Made by a program: the position numbers and the translations under genes. Of a stretch of 9,502 bases of DNA, positions 1 through 6,487 are shown in pieces; within the stretch, counting starts at the first letter, position 1, and every line of letters starts with the position of its first letter. The DNA is from Nitrospiraceae bacterium (GTDB lineage: Bacteria > Nitrospirota > Thermodesulfovibrionia > UBA6902). The notes beneath the pieces are model-generated. The model made no database searches. It was not told the DNA's origin and saw only the letters and a program-made list of their open reading frames with translations. The stretch spans positions 1,775,152-1,784,653 of the forward strand of contig CP070644.1 of the NCBI GenBank assembly GCA_020354155.1. Reading direction: 5' to 3'.

Positions 1-384
1 ATAACTTCCACCTTTAAAGATAAAGTAAAAAGACATAGTTGTCTTTATGAATACTGTCAACGCCAGGTAAAGTACACGTGGAGGAATATTTTATAGAAAG
101 AGTTCTATTAAATCAATCAGAAATAGAAAAATAAGGAAAATTAATGAGTTTATTCTCCTCGGCTTTGATTCATTTTTCAATTAAGGCAGGTGAGGAAATG
201 TAACCATCCTGTTCATACCCCTCTTTTCCAAAGGGGAAAATACCTGTATCATGCCCATGGCAAAATCAGATTCATTCGAGCTACATAAAAGACTTCTCGA
301 ATGAATAGAATAGATTGTATTCATTTGAAAGTATATAATTATATTTCCTTACATTCCTTAAAACAATCTATATCAGGAGGTACT
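1..384. other. Non-coding leader upstream of the PPC-domain gene
   Basis: This AT-rich stretch has no convincing gene in any frame; the longest ATG reading frame I noted, at 251, is only 17 codons. It contains several small hairpins: a perfect 7-bp stem AAAGACA/TGTCTTT at 29-46, TTTTCC/GGAAAA near 226-242, and an 11-bp inverted repeat at 270-306 listed separately. A TATAAT hexamer at 334-339 could be a -10 element, but I see no good -35 at the right distance. A strong ribosome binding site, AGGAGG, lies at 375-380 and serves the ATG at 385. The stretch could be a long 5' leader or the 3' flank of a gene outside the window. Confidence 0.5.
270..306. repeat. 11-bp perfect inverted repeat, 15-nt loop
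   Basis: The arm ATTCATTCGAG at 270-280 is exactly complementary to CTCGAATGAAT at 296-306, with a 15-nt loop. No T-run follows it, so it is not a typical intrinsic terminator. It lies about 80 bp before the start of the PPC-domain gene and could be a leader hairpin or a dyad operator. The ATTCATT core recurs just downstream near 319-325. Confidence 0.6.
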
Positions 385-819
385 ATGAACTATCAGGTCG
401 GGAAACCGGGACGCATGATCGTAGCAAAATTCGATGACCATGACGATGTGATTGAGAACCTGTCAGAAATAGCAAAAAAGGAAGATATAAAGGCCGGGGT
501 CTTTTACCTGGTGGGAGGTCTGCGGGAAGGGAAAATCGTCGTCGGTCCAGAGACAGAAGAACTGCCGCCAAAGCCTGTCTGGAAAGAATTGGGCGAAAGC
601 CATGAAATTCTGGGAGTAGGTACGATCTTCTGGCTTGAAAGTGAACCTAAATTGCACTTTCACGGGGCATTTGGAAAAAAAGACATGGTGAAGATCGGCT
701 GCCTGCGTGAAAAAGCTGAGACCTTTCTCGTGCTGGAAGCGATCATTATTGAGATGGACGGAATTAATGCTGTCAGGGAGATCGACCCGGTAATCGGGAT
801 GCCGCTGTTGAAATTGTAG
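385..819 (+). CDS. PPC/DUF296-domain protein (AT-hook-type PCC domain, stand-alone)
   Basis: The protein has 144 residues, which is the size of a single PPC (plants and prokaryotes conserved, DUF296) domain and nothing else. The frame stays open upstream to 301, but AGGAGG at 375-380 directly precedes the ATG at 385, so I start there. Family features are an N-terminal beta strand with a Gly-Arg turn (GRMIVAKF, 9-16), a central YLVGGL segment (41-46) and the His motif KLHFHGAFG (89-97). H91 and H93 correspond to the conserved metal-site histidines of bacterial PPC proteins. These proteins usually trimerise. In plants the domain is attached to AT-hooks and DNA binding, but the role of bacterial stand-alone forms is not established. 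It lies 122 bp ahead of a Fur-family regulator and a zinc-type transporter on the same strand, so a link to metal handling is possible but unproven. No signal peptide or membrane segment is visible. Domain assignment is confident; function is unknown. Confidence 0.85.
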   Translation: MNYQVGKPGRMIVAKFDDHDDVIENLSEIAKKEDIKAGVFYLVGGLREGKIVVGPETEELPPKPVWKELGESHEILGVGTIFWLESEPKLHFHGAFGKKDMVKIGCLREKAETFLVLEAIIIEMDGINAVREIDPVIGMPLLKL

Positions 820-908
820 TTATCTGATTTCTTTTTTGCCTTTCAGGCACAGTTCCCTTCTTTCACCGGAAAAGCAAGGAACCAAAAACAATACTTCATG
901 AACTTGCA

Positions 909-927
909 AATGCAACTCAGTTGCATT
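909..927. promoter_or_regulatory. Fur-family (Zur-type) operator palindrome
   Basis: The sequence AATGCAACTCAGTTGCATT is a perfect inverted repeat with 8-bp arms and a 3-bp centre, the size and symmetry expected for a Fur-superfamily operator. It ends 14 bp before the regulator's ATG at 942. A weak promoter can be drawn around it, with TTGCAA at 905-910 and TATCAT at 930-935 (19-bp spacer), so bound protein would block transcription. The dyad covers the alternative TTG start at 921, which argues against that start. It most likely mediates metal-dependent autorepression of the regulator and transporter operon. Binding is inferred, not shown. Confidence 0.75.
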
Positions 928-941
928 ATTATCATAATATC

Positions 942-1361
942 ATGAATTTAAAGAATATACTTGAAGCCTTCAGAAAGAAAGGGCACCGCCTGACGAAAAC
1001 CAGGAAGGCAATGGTCAGGGTATTCTTACACAATAACAGACCTCTCTCTGCTGCTGATATAAATTCCAGACTTGAGCACCTGGCTGTCACGGTAAACAAG
1101 ACAACAATTTATCGCGAGATTGATTTCTTAAAGAAAGAACGTTTTATACGAGAGATCGAGCTTGGAGACGGGATGAAACGGTACGAGCTCTGGCCTGATG
1201 ATCATCACCACCATCTCATCTGTGTAGAATGCAACAGCGTAAAGTGCATTGATATGGAGCACTGCCTGGTGAATGAAGAAAAAAAGATATCTGAAAAGAA
1301 CAATTTTATGATCATGGAGCATTCACTGAAATTCTTCGGTCTCTGTGCCAAATGTCAGTGA
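942..1361 (+). CDS. zur: Fur-family metal-responsive repressor, probably Zur
   Basis: The protein has 139 residues, normal for the Fur superfamily. The N-terminal winged helix (about 1-82) contains the recognition segment VNKTTIYREIDFLKKE (51-66). The dimerisation and metal domain starts at DDHHHHLICVEC (86-97). It carries two CxxC pairs, C94/C97 and C134/C137 (LCAKC at the C-terminus), which is the structural zinc site of Fur, Zur and PerR proteins. C102 and C108 are additional cysteines. I prefer the ATG at 942 over the in-frame TTG at 921 because the TTG lies inside the operator dyad. No Shine-Dalgarno sequence is visible. The gene overlaps znuA by 10 bp and so is the first gene of the uptake operon. 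Zinc specificity is inferred from that linkage; manganese or iron sensing cannot be excluded from sequence alone. Confidence 0.85.
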   Translation: MNLKNILEAFRKKGHRLTKTRKAMVRVFLHNNRPLSAADINSRLEHLAVTVNKTTIYREIDFLKKERFIREIELGDGMKRYELWPDDHHHHLICVECNSVKCIDMEHCLVNEEKKISEKNNFMIMEHSLKFFGLCAKCQ

Positions 1362-2251
1362 GGGATACATTGGTTCGTGTATTTATCACAATCATTGCAC
1401 TTGTATTTTTTTTTCAGGCAACCACCTATGCTTCGGACAAACTGAAGGTGGCAGCAAGCTTTTACCCCCTTGCACACTTTGCAGAGCAGGTGGGGGGTGA
1501 GCGTGTTGAGGTAACAAATAGTATCCCGCCCGGGGCAGAACCTCATGAATTTGAACCAACTCCGAGAGATATACAGAGAGTTTACGAGGCAACACTCTTT
1601 CTTTTCAACGGCAAGGGCCTTGATCCATGGGCTGAAAGGATTCAGGATGACCTGGAACGTGAAGGCATCATCGTAATAGAAATTGCAAAATTCTTTACTG
1701 ACAGTAATTCTGCCTTTCATACTCTGACAGACCCCCACTTCTGGCTTGATCCCGTGCTGGCTATACAGGAAGTGGAAATAATACGGGATGCACTAATACA
1801 GGCAGATCCTCTAAACAGGAATGAGTACCTTCAAAATTGCGCGTCCTATGTGAAAGCGTTAAACAGGCTCCATGCATTATACGTAGCAGGCCTTGAGCAT
1901 TGTGCAAGAAAAGAAATTATTCTGTCCCATGATGCCTTTGGGTATCTGGCAAAGCGATACGGCATAACAACCTATGCCATAACCGGCATCTCTCCTGAAG
2001 AAGAACCGTCACTGAGAAAACTTGCGGAATTAACCATGCTTGCCCGGAAAAAAAAGATTGGACACATCTTTTTTGAGGAGCTTGTAAGTCCCAAACTGGC
2101 TGAAACCATAGCTCGGGAATCAGGGGCAGAGACTCTTGTCCTCAATCCCCTTGGCGGTCTGACCGTGAAGGACCGTGAGAAGGGCCGGACCTACATTTCA
2201 ATAATGGAAGACAATCTCCGCAATCTCAGAACGGCAATGGACTGCAAGTAA
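1352..2251 (+). CDS. znuA: Zinc-type metal ABC transporter substrate-binding protein
   Basis: This is a cluster A-I (ZnuA/TroA/PsaA family) metal-binding protein of 299 residues, exported to capture the ion and deliver it to ZnuBC. A signal peptide spans about residues 1-28 (hydrophobic FITIIALVFFF, then TYAS); I see no lipobox cysteine, so a soluble periplasmic form is likely. The mature part starts KLKVAASFYPL, typical of the family. Predicted ligands are H65 (PPGAEPHEFEP), H129 (DPHFWLDP) and H193 (LSHDAFGY); histidine at the third position favours zinc over manganese. The usual C-terminal Asp ligand position appears to be N265 (LVLNPLGG), leaving H65, H129 and H193, with E242/E243 nearby as another possible contributor. 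The His-rich loop of enterobacterial ZnuA is absent between H65 and H129. The start overlaps the regulator by 10 bp and the stop abuts znuC, so translational coupling is likely. Confidence 0.9.
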   Translation: MSVRDTLVRVFITIIALVFFFQATTYASDKLKVAASFYPLAHFAEQVGGERVEVTNSIPPGAEPHEFEPTPRDIQRVYEATLFLFNGKGLDPWAERIQDDLEREGIIVIEIAKFFTDSNSAFHTLTDPHFWLDPVLAIQEVEIIRDALIQADPLNRNEYLQNCASYVKALNRLHALYVAGLEHCARKEIILSHDAFGYLAKRYGITTYAITGISPEEEPSLRKLAELTMLARKKKIGHIFFEELVSPKLAETIARESGAETLVLNPLGGLTVKDREKGRTYISIMEDNLRNLRTAMDCK

Positions 2252-3004
2252 ATGAAAGAGGATAACTGCATAGACGTAATCGGCATCAACTATAAATACA
2301 ACGGGAATACGATTCTTGAAAATATTGAATTCTCTGTTCCTGTAGGAGAGTATATGGGAATTATCGGCCCCAATGGCGGCGGCAAGACAACGCTGATCAG
2401 GATAATGCTCGGACTGCTCAAGCCGGAAACTGGTCAGGTAAAATTTTTTGGTCAGCCTGTTGAGGACTTCAGGGAGCGGCATTTAATCGGCTATGTCCCT
2501 CAGCGGGCAGCCCATGAGGAATTCTATTTTCCCGCAACTGTCGAAGAAATTGTCAAAAGCGGCAGGACATCAAAAATTGGGCTTCTCAGACGATACAGTG
2601 CCGCAGATAAACTTGCTGTTACCCAGGCAATGGAAGCAGCAGACATTATTGACTATCGGAAACGTCTTATCGCCGAACTGTCCGGTGGTGAACGTCAGAG
2701 GGTCTTTATAGCCCGGGCGCTGGCAGGTGAACCAAAAATTCTGATTCTCGATGAACCCGAGGTTGGAGTCGATATTGTGTCAAAGGACAGGTTCCACTCA
2801 TTCTTAAAACATCTCAACAAAGATATGCAGATAACAATACTCTTTATATCCCATGACGTAGGAGCAATCGCACATGAAGTATCAGACATCCTCTGCCTGA
2901 ATATCAGACTGATCTGCCACGGATCTCCCAAACAATACATAAAAGAGGATTTTCTTGCTCAGGTTTATGGCAAGAAAGTCAAATCTATCTACCATGACCA
3001 TTAA
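2252..3004 (+). CDS. znuC: Metal ABC transporter ATP-binding protein
   Basis: This cytoplasmic ATPase of 250 residues powers metal import through ZnuB. All nucleotide-binding motifs are intact: Walker A GPNGGGKTT (39-47), Q-loop Q84 (YVPQR), signature LSGGERQR (143-150), Walker B ILILDEPE (163-170, catalytic E169) and switch histidine H201 (ISHD). Length is normal for the ZnuC/MntB group. The protein ends in a short HDH tail. The ATG follows the znuA TAA with no gap and no obvious ribosome binding site, implying translational coupling. An 80-bp gap holding a repeat-like hairpin separates it from the permease gene. Confidence 0.93.
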   Translation: MKEDNCIDVIGINYKYNGNTILENIEFSVPVGEYMGIIGPNGGGKTTLIRIMLGLLKPETGQVKFFGQPVEDFRERHLIGYVPQRAAHEEFYFPATVEEIVKSGRTSKIGLLRRYSAADKLAVTQAMEAADIIDYRKRLIAELSGGERQRVFIARALAGEPKILILDEPEVGVDIVSKDRFHSFLKHLNKDMQITILFISHDVGAIAHEVSDILCLNIRLICHGSPKQYIKEDFLAQVYGKKVKSIYHDH

Positions 3005-3019
3005 ATGCAGGTATCAGCC

Positions 3020-3078
3020 TTCAGGTTTCAGGTGTCAGGATGAGCGTCTGGTAGCTGAAACACGGCACCTGGAACCTT
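3020..3078. repeat. Repeat-like imperfect inverted repeat in the znuC-znuB gap
   Basis: Three near-identical heptamers run in tandem at 3020-3040 (TTCAGGT, TTCAGGT, GTCAGGA). Positions 3023-3036 can pair with 3064-3077 in a 14-bp stem with two G-U wobbles and a loop of about 27 nt. A second partial complement, CTGAAAC at 3055-3061, matches the same left arm. The composition differs from the flanking genes and resembles REP or MITE-type intergenic repeats. No T-run follows, so it is a poor terminator. It may modulate or stabilise the mRNA between znuC and znuB. Copies elsewhere in the genome cannot be seen from this window. Confidence 0.55.
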
Positions 3079-3084
3079 AAGACT

Positions 3085-3885
3085 ATGATAGAGATATTTC
3101 AGTTCACCTTTATGATACGTGCTTTTGCAGCAGGGGCAATGATAGGCATCATTGCCCCTGTTATCGGTACGTTCCTGGTGGTCCGCCGACTCTCCAGGCT
3201 AGCCGACACCCTTGCCCATGTCTCGCTGGCAGGAGTCGCTATCGGGCTGCTGACCAGAACTGATCCTGTTCTCTCCGCTGTTTTGATATCGGTCCTGACG
3301 GCCATAGGGGTTGAGCGGCTGAGGGGGAGCAGAAAAATTTTTGGAGAATCGGCACTTGCACTCTTTCTCTGGAGCGGCATGGCAATTGCCGTTGTAATCA
3401 TCAGCCTTGCCCGGGGGTTTAATGTGGGGCTCTTCACTTTTCTCTTCGGAAGCATTGCCACTGTTTCTCCCGGCGACCTTTATTTCATTGCTATTCTTGG
3501 TTCTGCCGTGTTAATAATGGTCGTCGTATTTTATAAAGAGCTTTTTTTCGTATCCTTTGACGAAGAACTCGCCGAGGTCATCGGTATCAGAGCACGGTTT
3601 TTTAATCTTGCCCTTATGATCATGGCAGCTGTTACGATTTCCCTGTCAATGAGAATTGTCGGCATACTTCTTATCGGCGCACTGATGATTATTCCCGTCA
3701 TAACAGCAATGCAATTCAGCCGGAGTTTCAGGCAGTCACTGCTCTTTTCCGTAGTACTCTCTCTTCTGGCCGTTATGCTGGGGTTAATTCTCTCATACTA
3801 TTTTGATCTTGCAAGCGGCGGGACGATTGTGCTCATATCCATAATTATATTCCTGATAGCAATGATGATGAGCAGGAAAAATTGA
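3085..3885 (+). CDS. znuB: Metal ABC transporter membrane permease
   Basis: This integral membrane permease of the ABC-3 family (ZnuB/MntC/TroC) has 266 residues and forms the channel for the imported metal with ZnuC and ZnuA. The protein is strongly hydrophobic, with about eight likely membrane segments near residues 10-32, 45-57, 60-76, 88-108, 131-150, 172-205 (probably two), 215-237 and 244-262. The N-terminal GTFLVVRRLSRLADTLAHVSLAG (28-50) is the family's most conserved stretch, and ELAEVIGI (161-168) followed by a short basic turn is the cytoplasmic ATPase-contact region. The start ATG has only a weak upstream GGAA. It is the last gene of the operon: its stop lies 15 bp from the stop of the convergent regulator gene, with no clear terminator between. 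Confidence 0.92.
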   Translation: MIEIFQFTFMIRAFAAGAMIGIIAPVIGTFLVVRRLSRLADTLAHVSLAGVAIGLLTRTDPVLSAVLISVLTAIGVERLRGSRKIFGESALALFLWSGMAIAVVIISLARGFNVGLFTFLFGSIATVSPGDLYFIAILGSAVLIMVVVFYKELFFVSFDEELAEVIGIRARFFNLALMIMAAVTISLSMRIVGILLIGALMIIPVITAMQFSRSFRQSLLFSVVLSLLAVMLGLILSYYFDLASGGTIVLISIIIFLIAMMMSRKN

Positions 3886-3900
3886 AGTGAGGAACGGTAA

Positions 3901-4416
3901 TCAGCGCTCTATCTTGATGCCAAGTTTTTTGATCTTGCTTCGCAGGGTGTTCCGGTTAATTCCCAGAAGCTGCGAGGCCTTGATCTGATTGCCCCTTGTT
4001 TCTTTCATCACCATAACGATCAGGGCCTTTTCAACTTCGGGTATCACCATATTGTAGAGATCGAACTTCTCAAAACTCTTTATGTTCTTCATGAAACCCT
4101 TCAGTTTCGTTTCAATAAACTTTCCTATTGACCGTATCTGATGCTGCTTGATGTCAAAGTCCTCAGAATGCAGCACCGGCTCATCAGAGAGGATGCAGGC
4201 CCTTTTCACGGTCATCTCGAGCTCTTTTTCATCTCCCTCCCAGTCATAGGAACGCAGAAAGTCCTCAGCCTCTCTGGAAAGCTCTTTCTGGTCTGTGCCC
4301 AGCTGCTTCTCCGCTACCCGGACAAAGAGTTTTGCAAGGGGAACAATGTCCTTGTTCCTCACTACCGGAGAAACAAGCCCCTGTCCATTCTCAGTCTTTA
4401 TTATATTTTCAGCCAT
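3901..4416 (-). CDS. Fis-type HTH protein derived from a sigma-54 activator (core AAA+ missing)
   Basis: The 171-residue protein contains only the tail of a NtrC-family enhancer-binding protein. Residues about 15-90 match the end of the AAA+ module: VVRNKDIVPLAKLFV resembles the 'LRxRxEDIpxLA' segment, and DWEGDEKELE (58-67) matches 'WPGNVRELE'. There the sensor II arginine position is K64. Residues 127-167 form a Fis-type helix-turn-helix, very close to consensus (TRGNQIKASQLLGINRNTLRSKIKKLGI). Walker A, Walker B and the GAFTGA loop are all absent, so it should not hydrolyse ATP or activate sigma-54 polymerase. It is more likely a DNA-binding, Fis-like regulator or nucleoid protein. Residues 91-126 are a lysine-rich linker. 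It is the last gene of the mltG-ispG-panC block, 63 bp after panC, with no clear Shine-Dalgarno sequence. Regulatory target unknown. Confidence 0.8.
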   Translation of the reverse strand: MAENIIKTENGQGLVSPVVRNKDIVPLAKLFVRVAEKQLGTDQKELSREAEDFLRSYDWEGDEKELEMTVKRACILSDEPVLHSEDFDIKQHQIRSIGKFIETKLKGFMKNIKSFEKFDLYNMVIPEVEKALIVMVMKETRGNQIKASQLLGINRNTLRSKIKKLGIKIER

Positions 4417-4479
4417 AACAGTTCAGATCTCATAAGCCCATTGTGTACATCAAGTATGCACCGCTGCGGAAGGGTTAAA

Positions 4480-5331
4480 TTATCCGTTATTGATAATGGT
4501 ATTGTCAATCAGCCGCGTTTTCCCGATATTCACCGCTAGACAGATTGCGACAGTACCATTGATTGTATCCACCTGCTCAAGACTTTCGGGATGAACTAAT
4601 TCAATATAGTCAATTCTCACAAGTGGATCTGAGGCCAGGAAAGCTGCGATTTTACCTTTTACTGACGATATATCCCCTTCTTTTCCTGACATTATAAGGG
4701 CCTTGCCATACTGCAACGCCTTGTTCAATATTATTGCTGACTTTCTTTCCTCATCACTTAAATATGAATTCCGGGAACTCATCGCAAGTCCATCACTCTC
4801 CCTGACTATGGGACATAGGACTATCTCTGTGTCAAAGTTAAGTTCCTGCACGAGCTTCTTTATTACAACGGCCTGTTGCAAGTCCTTCTGTCCAAAGTAG
4901 GCCCTGTCAGGGGCGACACTGTTAAACAGCTTCGTCACAATAGTCGCCACGCCGTTAAAGTGATCAGGTCTTGAAGCTCCGCATAATATATTTCCTATTC
5001 CCCCTACGTAAATGAAAGTCGAAAAGCCCTTAGGATACATCTCGGAAACATCAGGCAGGAAAACAGCCTCAACAGGAAGAGTTGATATCTTTTCCATGTC
5101 ACCTTTGTGGTCTTTCGGATAACGGTTAAAGTCTTCACCGGGCCCGAACTGGGTGGGATTGATAAAAATGCTGACAATGGTTACGTCATTCTCCTCTGTT
5201 GAACGCCTGAGAAGACTCATATGCCCTTCATGGAGGGAGCCCATTGTGGGGACAAAACCGATGGTTCTGCCCGAAGACCTGAACGTCCTGCTCAGGGCCT
5301 GCATAGCTTTGACAGTTTTTATAACGTGCAT
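4480..5331 (-). CDS. panC: Pantothenate synthetase (pantoate--beta-alanine ligase)
   Basis: PanC joins pantoate and beta-alanine using ATP to give pantothenate, the precursor of coenzyme A, in the cytosol. At 283 residues it is full length. Signature motifs are all present: PTMGSLHEGH (28-37, the HIGH-like ATP site with H34 and H37), FINPTQFGPGEDFNRYP (56-72), RPDHFNGVATIV (121-132), AYFGQKDLQQ (144-153), and ESDGLAMSSRN (178-188, the KMSKS-like loop). The C-terminal KTRLIDN (271-277) is also typical. The start at 5331 aligns with usual PanC N-termini, and an upstream ATG is closed at once by a stop codon; no Shine-Dalgarno sequence is evident. It lies 82 bp downstream of ispG. No panB or panD is visible here, so the rest of the pathway must be elsewhere. 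Confidence 0.96.
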   Translation of the reverse strand: MHVIKTVKAMQALSRTFRSSGRTIGFVPTMGSLHEGHMSLLRRSTEENDVTIVSIFINPTQFGPGEDFNRYPKDHKGDMEKISTLPVEAVFLPDVSEMYPKGFSTFIYVGGIGNILCGASRPDHFNGVATIVTKLFNSVAPDRAYFGQKDLQQAVVIKKLVQELNFDTEIVLCPIVRESDGLAMSSRNSYLSDEERKSAIILNKALQYGKALIMSGKEGDISSVKGKIAAFLASDPLVRIDYIELVHPESLEQVDTINGTVAICLAVNIGKTRLIDNTIINNG

Positions 5332-5413
5332 AAGGGAAGATTACATGTACCGCGAATACATTAACGGGGATTTCATAGAACTGCATTCATTTTGCATTCT
5401 GATTTTTTATACT

Positions 5414-6487
5414 TCACATTTTTTCAATCTCTCTCATCAGTGTGCTGAAGAGTTCGCGCTCTTTGAGGGTCTTTACAATTTTCCCGTTTCTGAAGAGTAT
5501 GCCCCGGCCTTTTCCTCCGGCAATACCGATGTCTGCCTCCCGCGCCTCACCGGGACCGTTTACCACACAGCCCATGACAGCAACCTTGATGTGCTTGTCC
5601 ATTCCTTCAAGCCTTTTCTCGACCCGGTCAACGATCCCCCTGATATTGACCTTGCATCGTCCGCAGGTCGGACAGGAAATCAGTTCCGGTCCGGACTGAC
5701 GCAGGTGCAGTGATTTCAATATCTCATAGGCGACTTTCACTTCCTCAACGGGATCAGCAGTCAGGGATACCCTCATTGTGTCCCCGATGCCTTCAGAGAG
5801 CAGAATGCCAAGACCAACGGCACTCTTCACGGTGCCTGAAAATGCTGGGCCAGCTTCTGAAATTCCAATATGAAGGGGATATTTGAACTGCTCGGAGAAA
5901 AGCCGGTATGCTTCAACGGTCTTGATCACATCCGATGCCTTGAGAGAAACCTTGATCGACCTGAATTTCAGATCTTCAAGAATCTTTATGTGCCTCCCCG
6001 CACTTGCCACAAGGGCCTTTGCCGTTGGGTGCCTGTATTTCCGCATAAGGTCTTTTTCCAGTGATCCGGCATTGACGCCGATCCGTATGGGAACCTTGTT
6101 ATATTTTGCAGCAGCTACAACCTCTTTCACTTTCTCTTTACTGCCTATGTTGCCGGGATTGATCCTTAATCCATCAGCACCCCTTTCAACTGCTTCAATG
6201 GCAAGCCTGTGATCAAAGTGTATGTCAGCGATAAGCGGGATATTGATTTTCTTTTTTATGGACTGAATGGCCCGTGCTGCTGAAAGGTCCAATACCGCTA
6301 CCCTTACTGCCTCGCAACCAGCAGCCTCGAGTCTTCGAATCTGGGAGACTGTTGCTTTTACATCAGAGGTGTCTGTCTTGGTCATGGACTGAACGACTAC
6401 AGGCGCAGATCCACCAATCTTCAGACCTCCAAGGGTGATCCGCTTCGTTGATCTCTTCTTAATTTTTATCGAATTTGTTAAAGCCAT
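5414..6487 (-). CDS. ispG: 4-hydroxy-3-methylbut-2-en-1-yl diphosphate synthase (IspG/GcpE)
   Basis: IspG is the [4Fe-4S] enzyme of the MEP isoprenoid pathway that reductively converts methylerythritol cyclodiphosphate to HMBPP. The 357-residue length fits the two-domain bacterial form: a TIM-barrel N-terminal domain with PVVVQSMTKTDTSD (29-42), IADIHFDHRLA (86-96) and RINPGNIG (108-115), then a C-terminal iron-sulfur domain. Cluster cysteines are C272 and C275 (CPTCGR) and C307 (MGCVVNGPGEA); E314 is the conserved catalytic glutamate. C278 (RCKV) is an additional cysteine beside the cluster. The plant-type insert domain is absent. The 5' end overlaps mltG by 29 bp and no Shine-Dalgarno sequence is visible, so coupled translation is likely. 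Confidence 0.97.
   Translation of the reverse strand: MALTNSIKIKKRSTKRITLGGLKIGGSAPVVVQSMTKTDTSDVKATVSQIRRLEAAGCEAVRVAVLDLSAARAIQSIKKKINIPLIADIHFDHRLAIEAVERGADGLRINPGNIGSKEKVKEVVAAAKYNKVPIRIGVNAGSLEKDLMRKYRHPTAKALVASAGRHIKILEDLKFRSIKVSLKASDVIKTVEAYRLFSEQFKYPLHIGISEAGPAFSGTVKSAVGLGILLSEGIGDTMRVSLTADPVEEVKVAYEILKSLHLRQSGPELISCPTCGRCKVNIRGIVDRVEKRLEGMDKHIKVAVMGCVVNGPGEAREADIGIAGGKGRGILFRNGKIVKTLKERELFSTLMREIEKM

Noticed and set aside
301..384. 28-residue N-terminal extension of the PPC-domain protein
   Set aside because: AGGAGG directly precedes the ATG at 385, the extension has no family similarity, and the first codons overlap the inverted repeat at 270-306.
820..900. Terminator after the PPC-domain gene (GCCT-TTC-AGGC hairpin and GTTCC/GGAAC pairing)
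   Set aside because: The T-run precedes the first hairpin instead of following it, and the second stem is interrupted and lacks a T-tract.
921..941. TTG start for the Fur-family regulator
   Set aside because: The codon lies inside the perfect operator dyad, has no ribosome binding site, and adds residues not expected for the family.
5382..5399. Direct repeat TGCATTC x2 between ispG and panC as a regulatory site
   Set aside because: It is two 7-bp copies in an AT-rich gap with no promoter nearby; chance is likely.
5153..5713. 186-codon plus-strand frame opposite panC and ispG
   Set aside because: It is antisense to two well-identified genes and its translation shows no family features.
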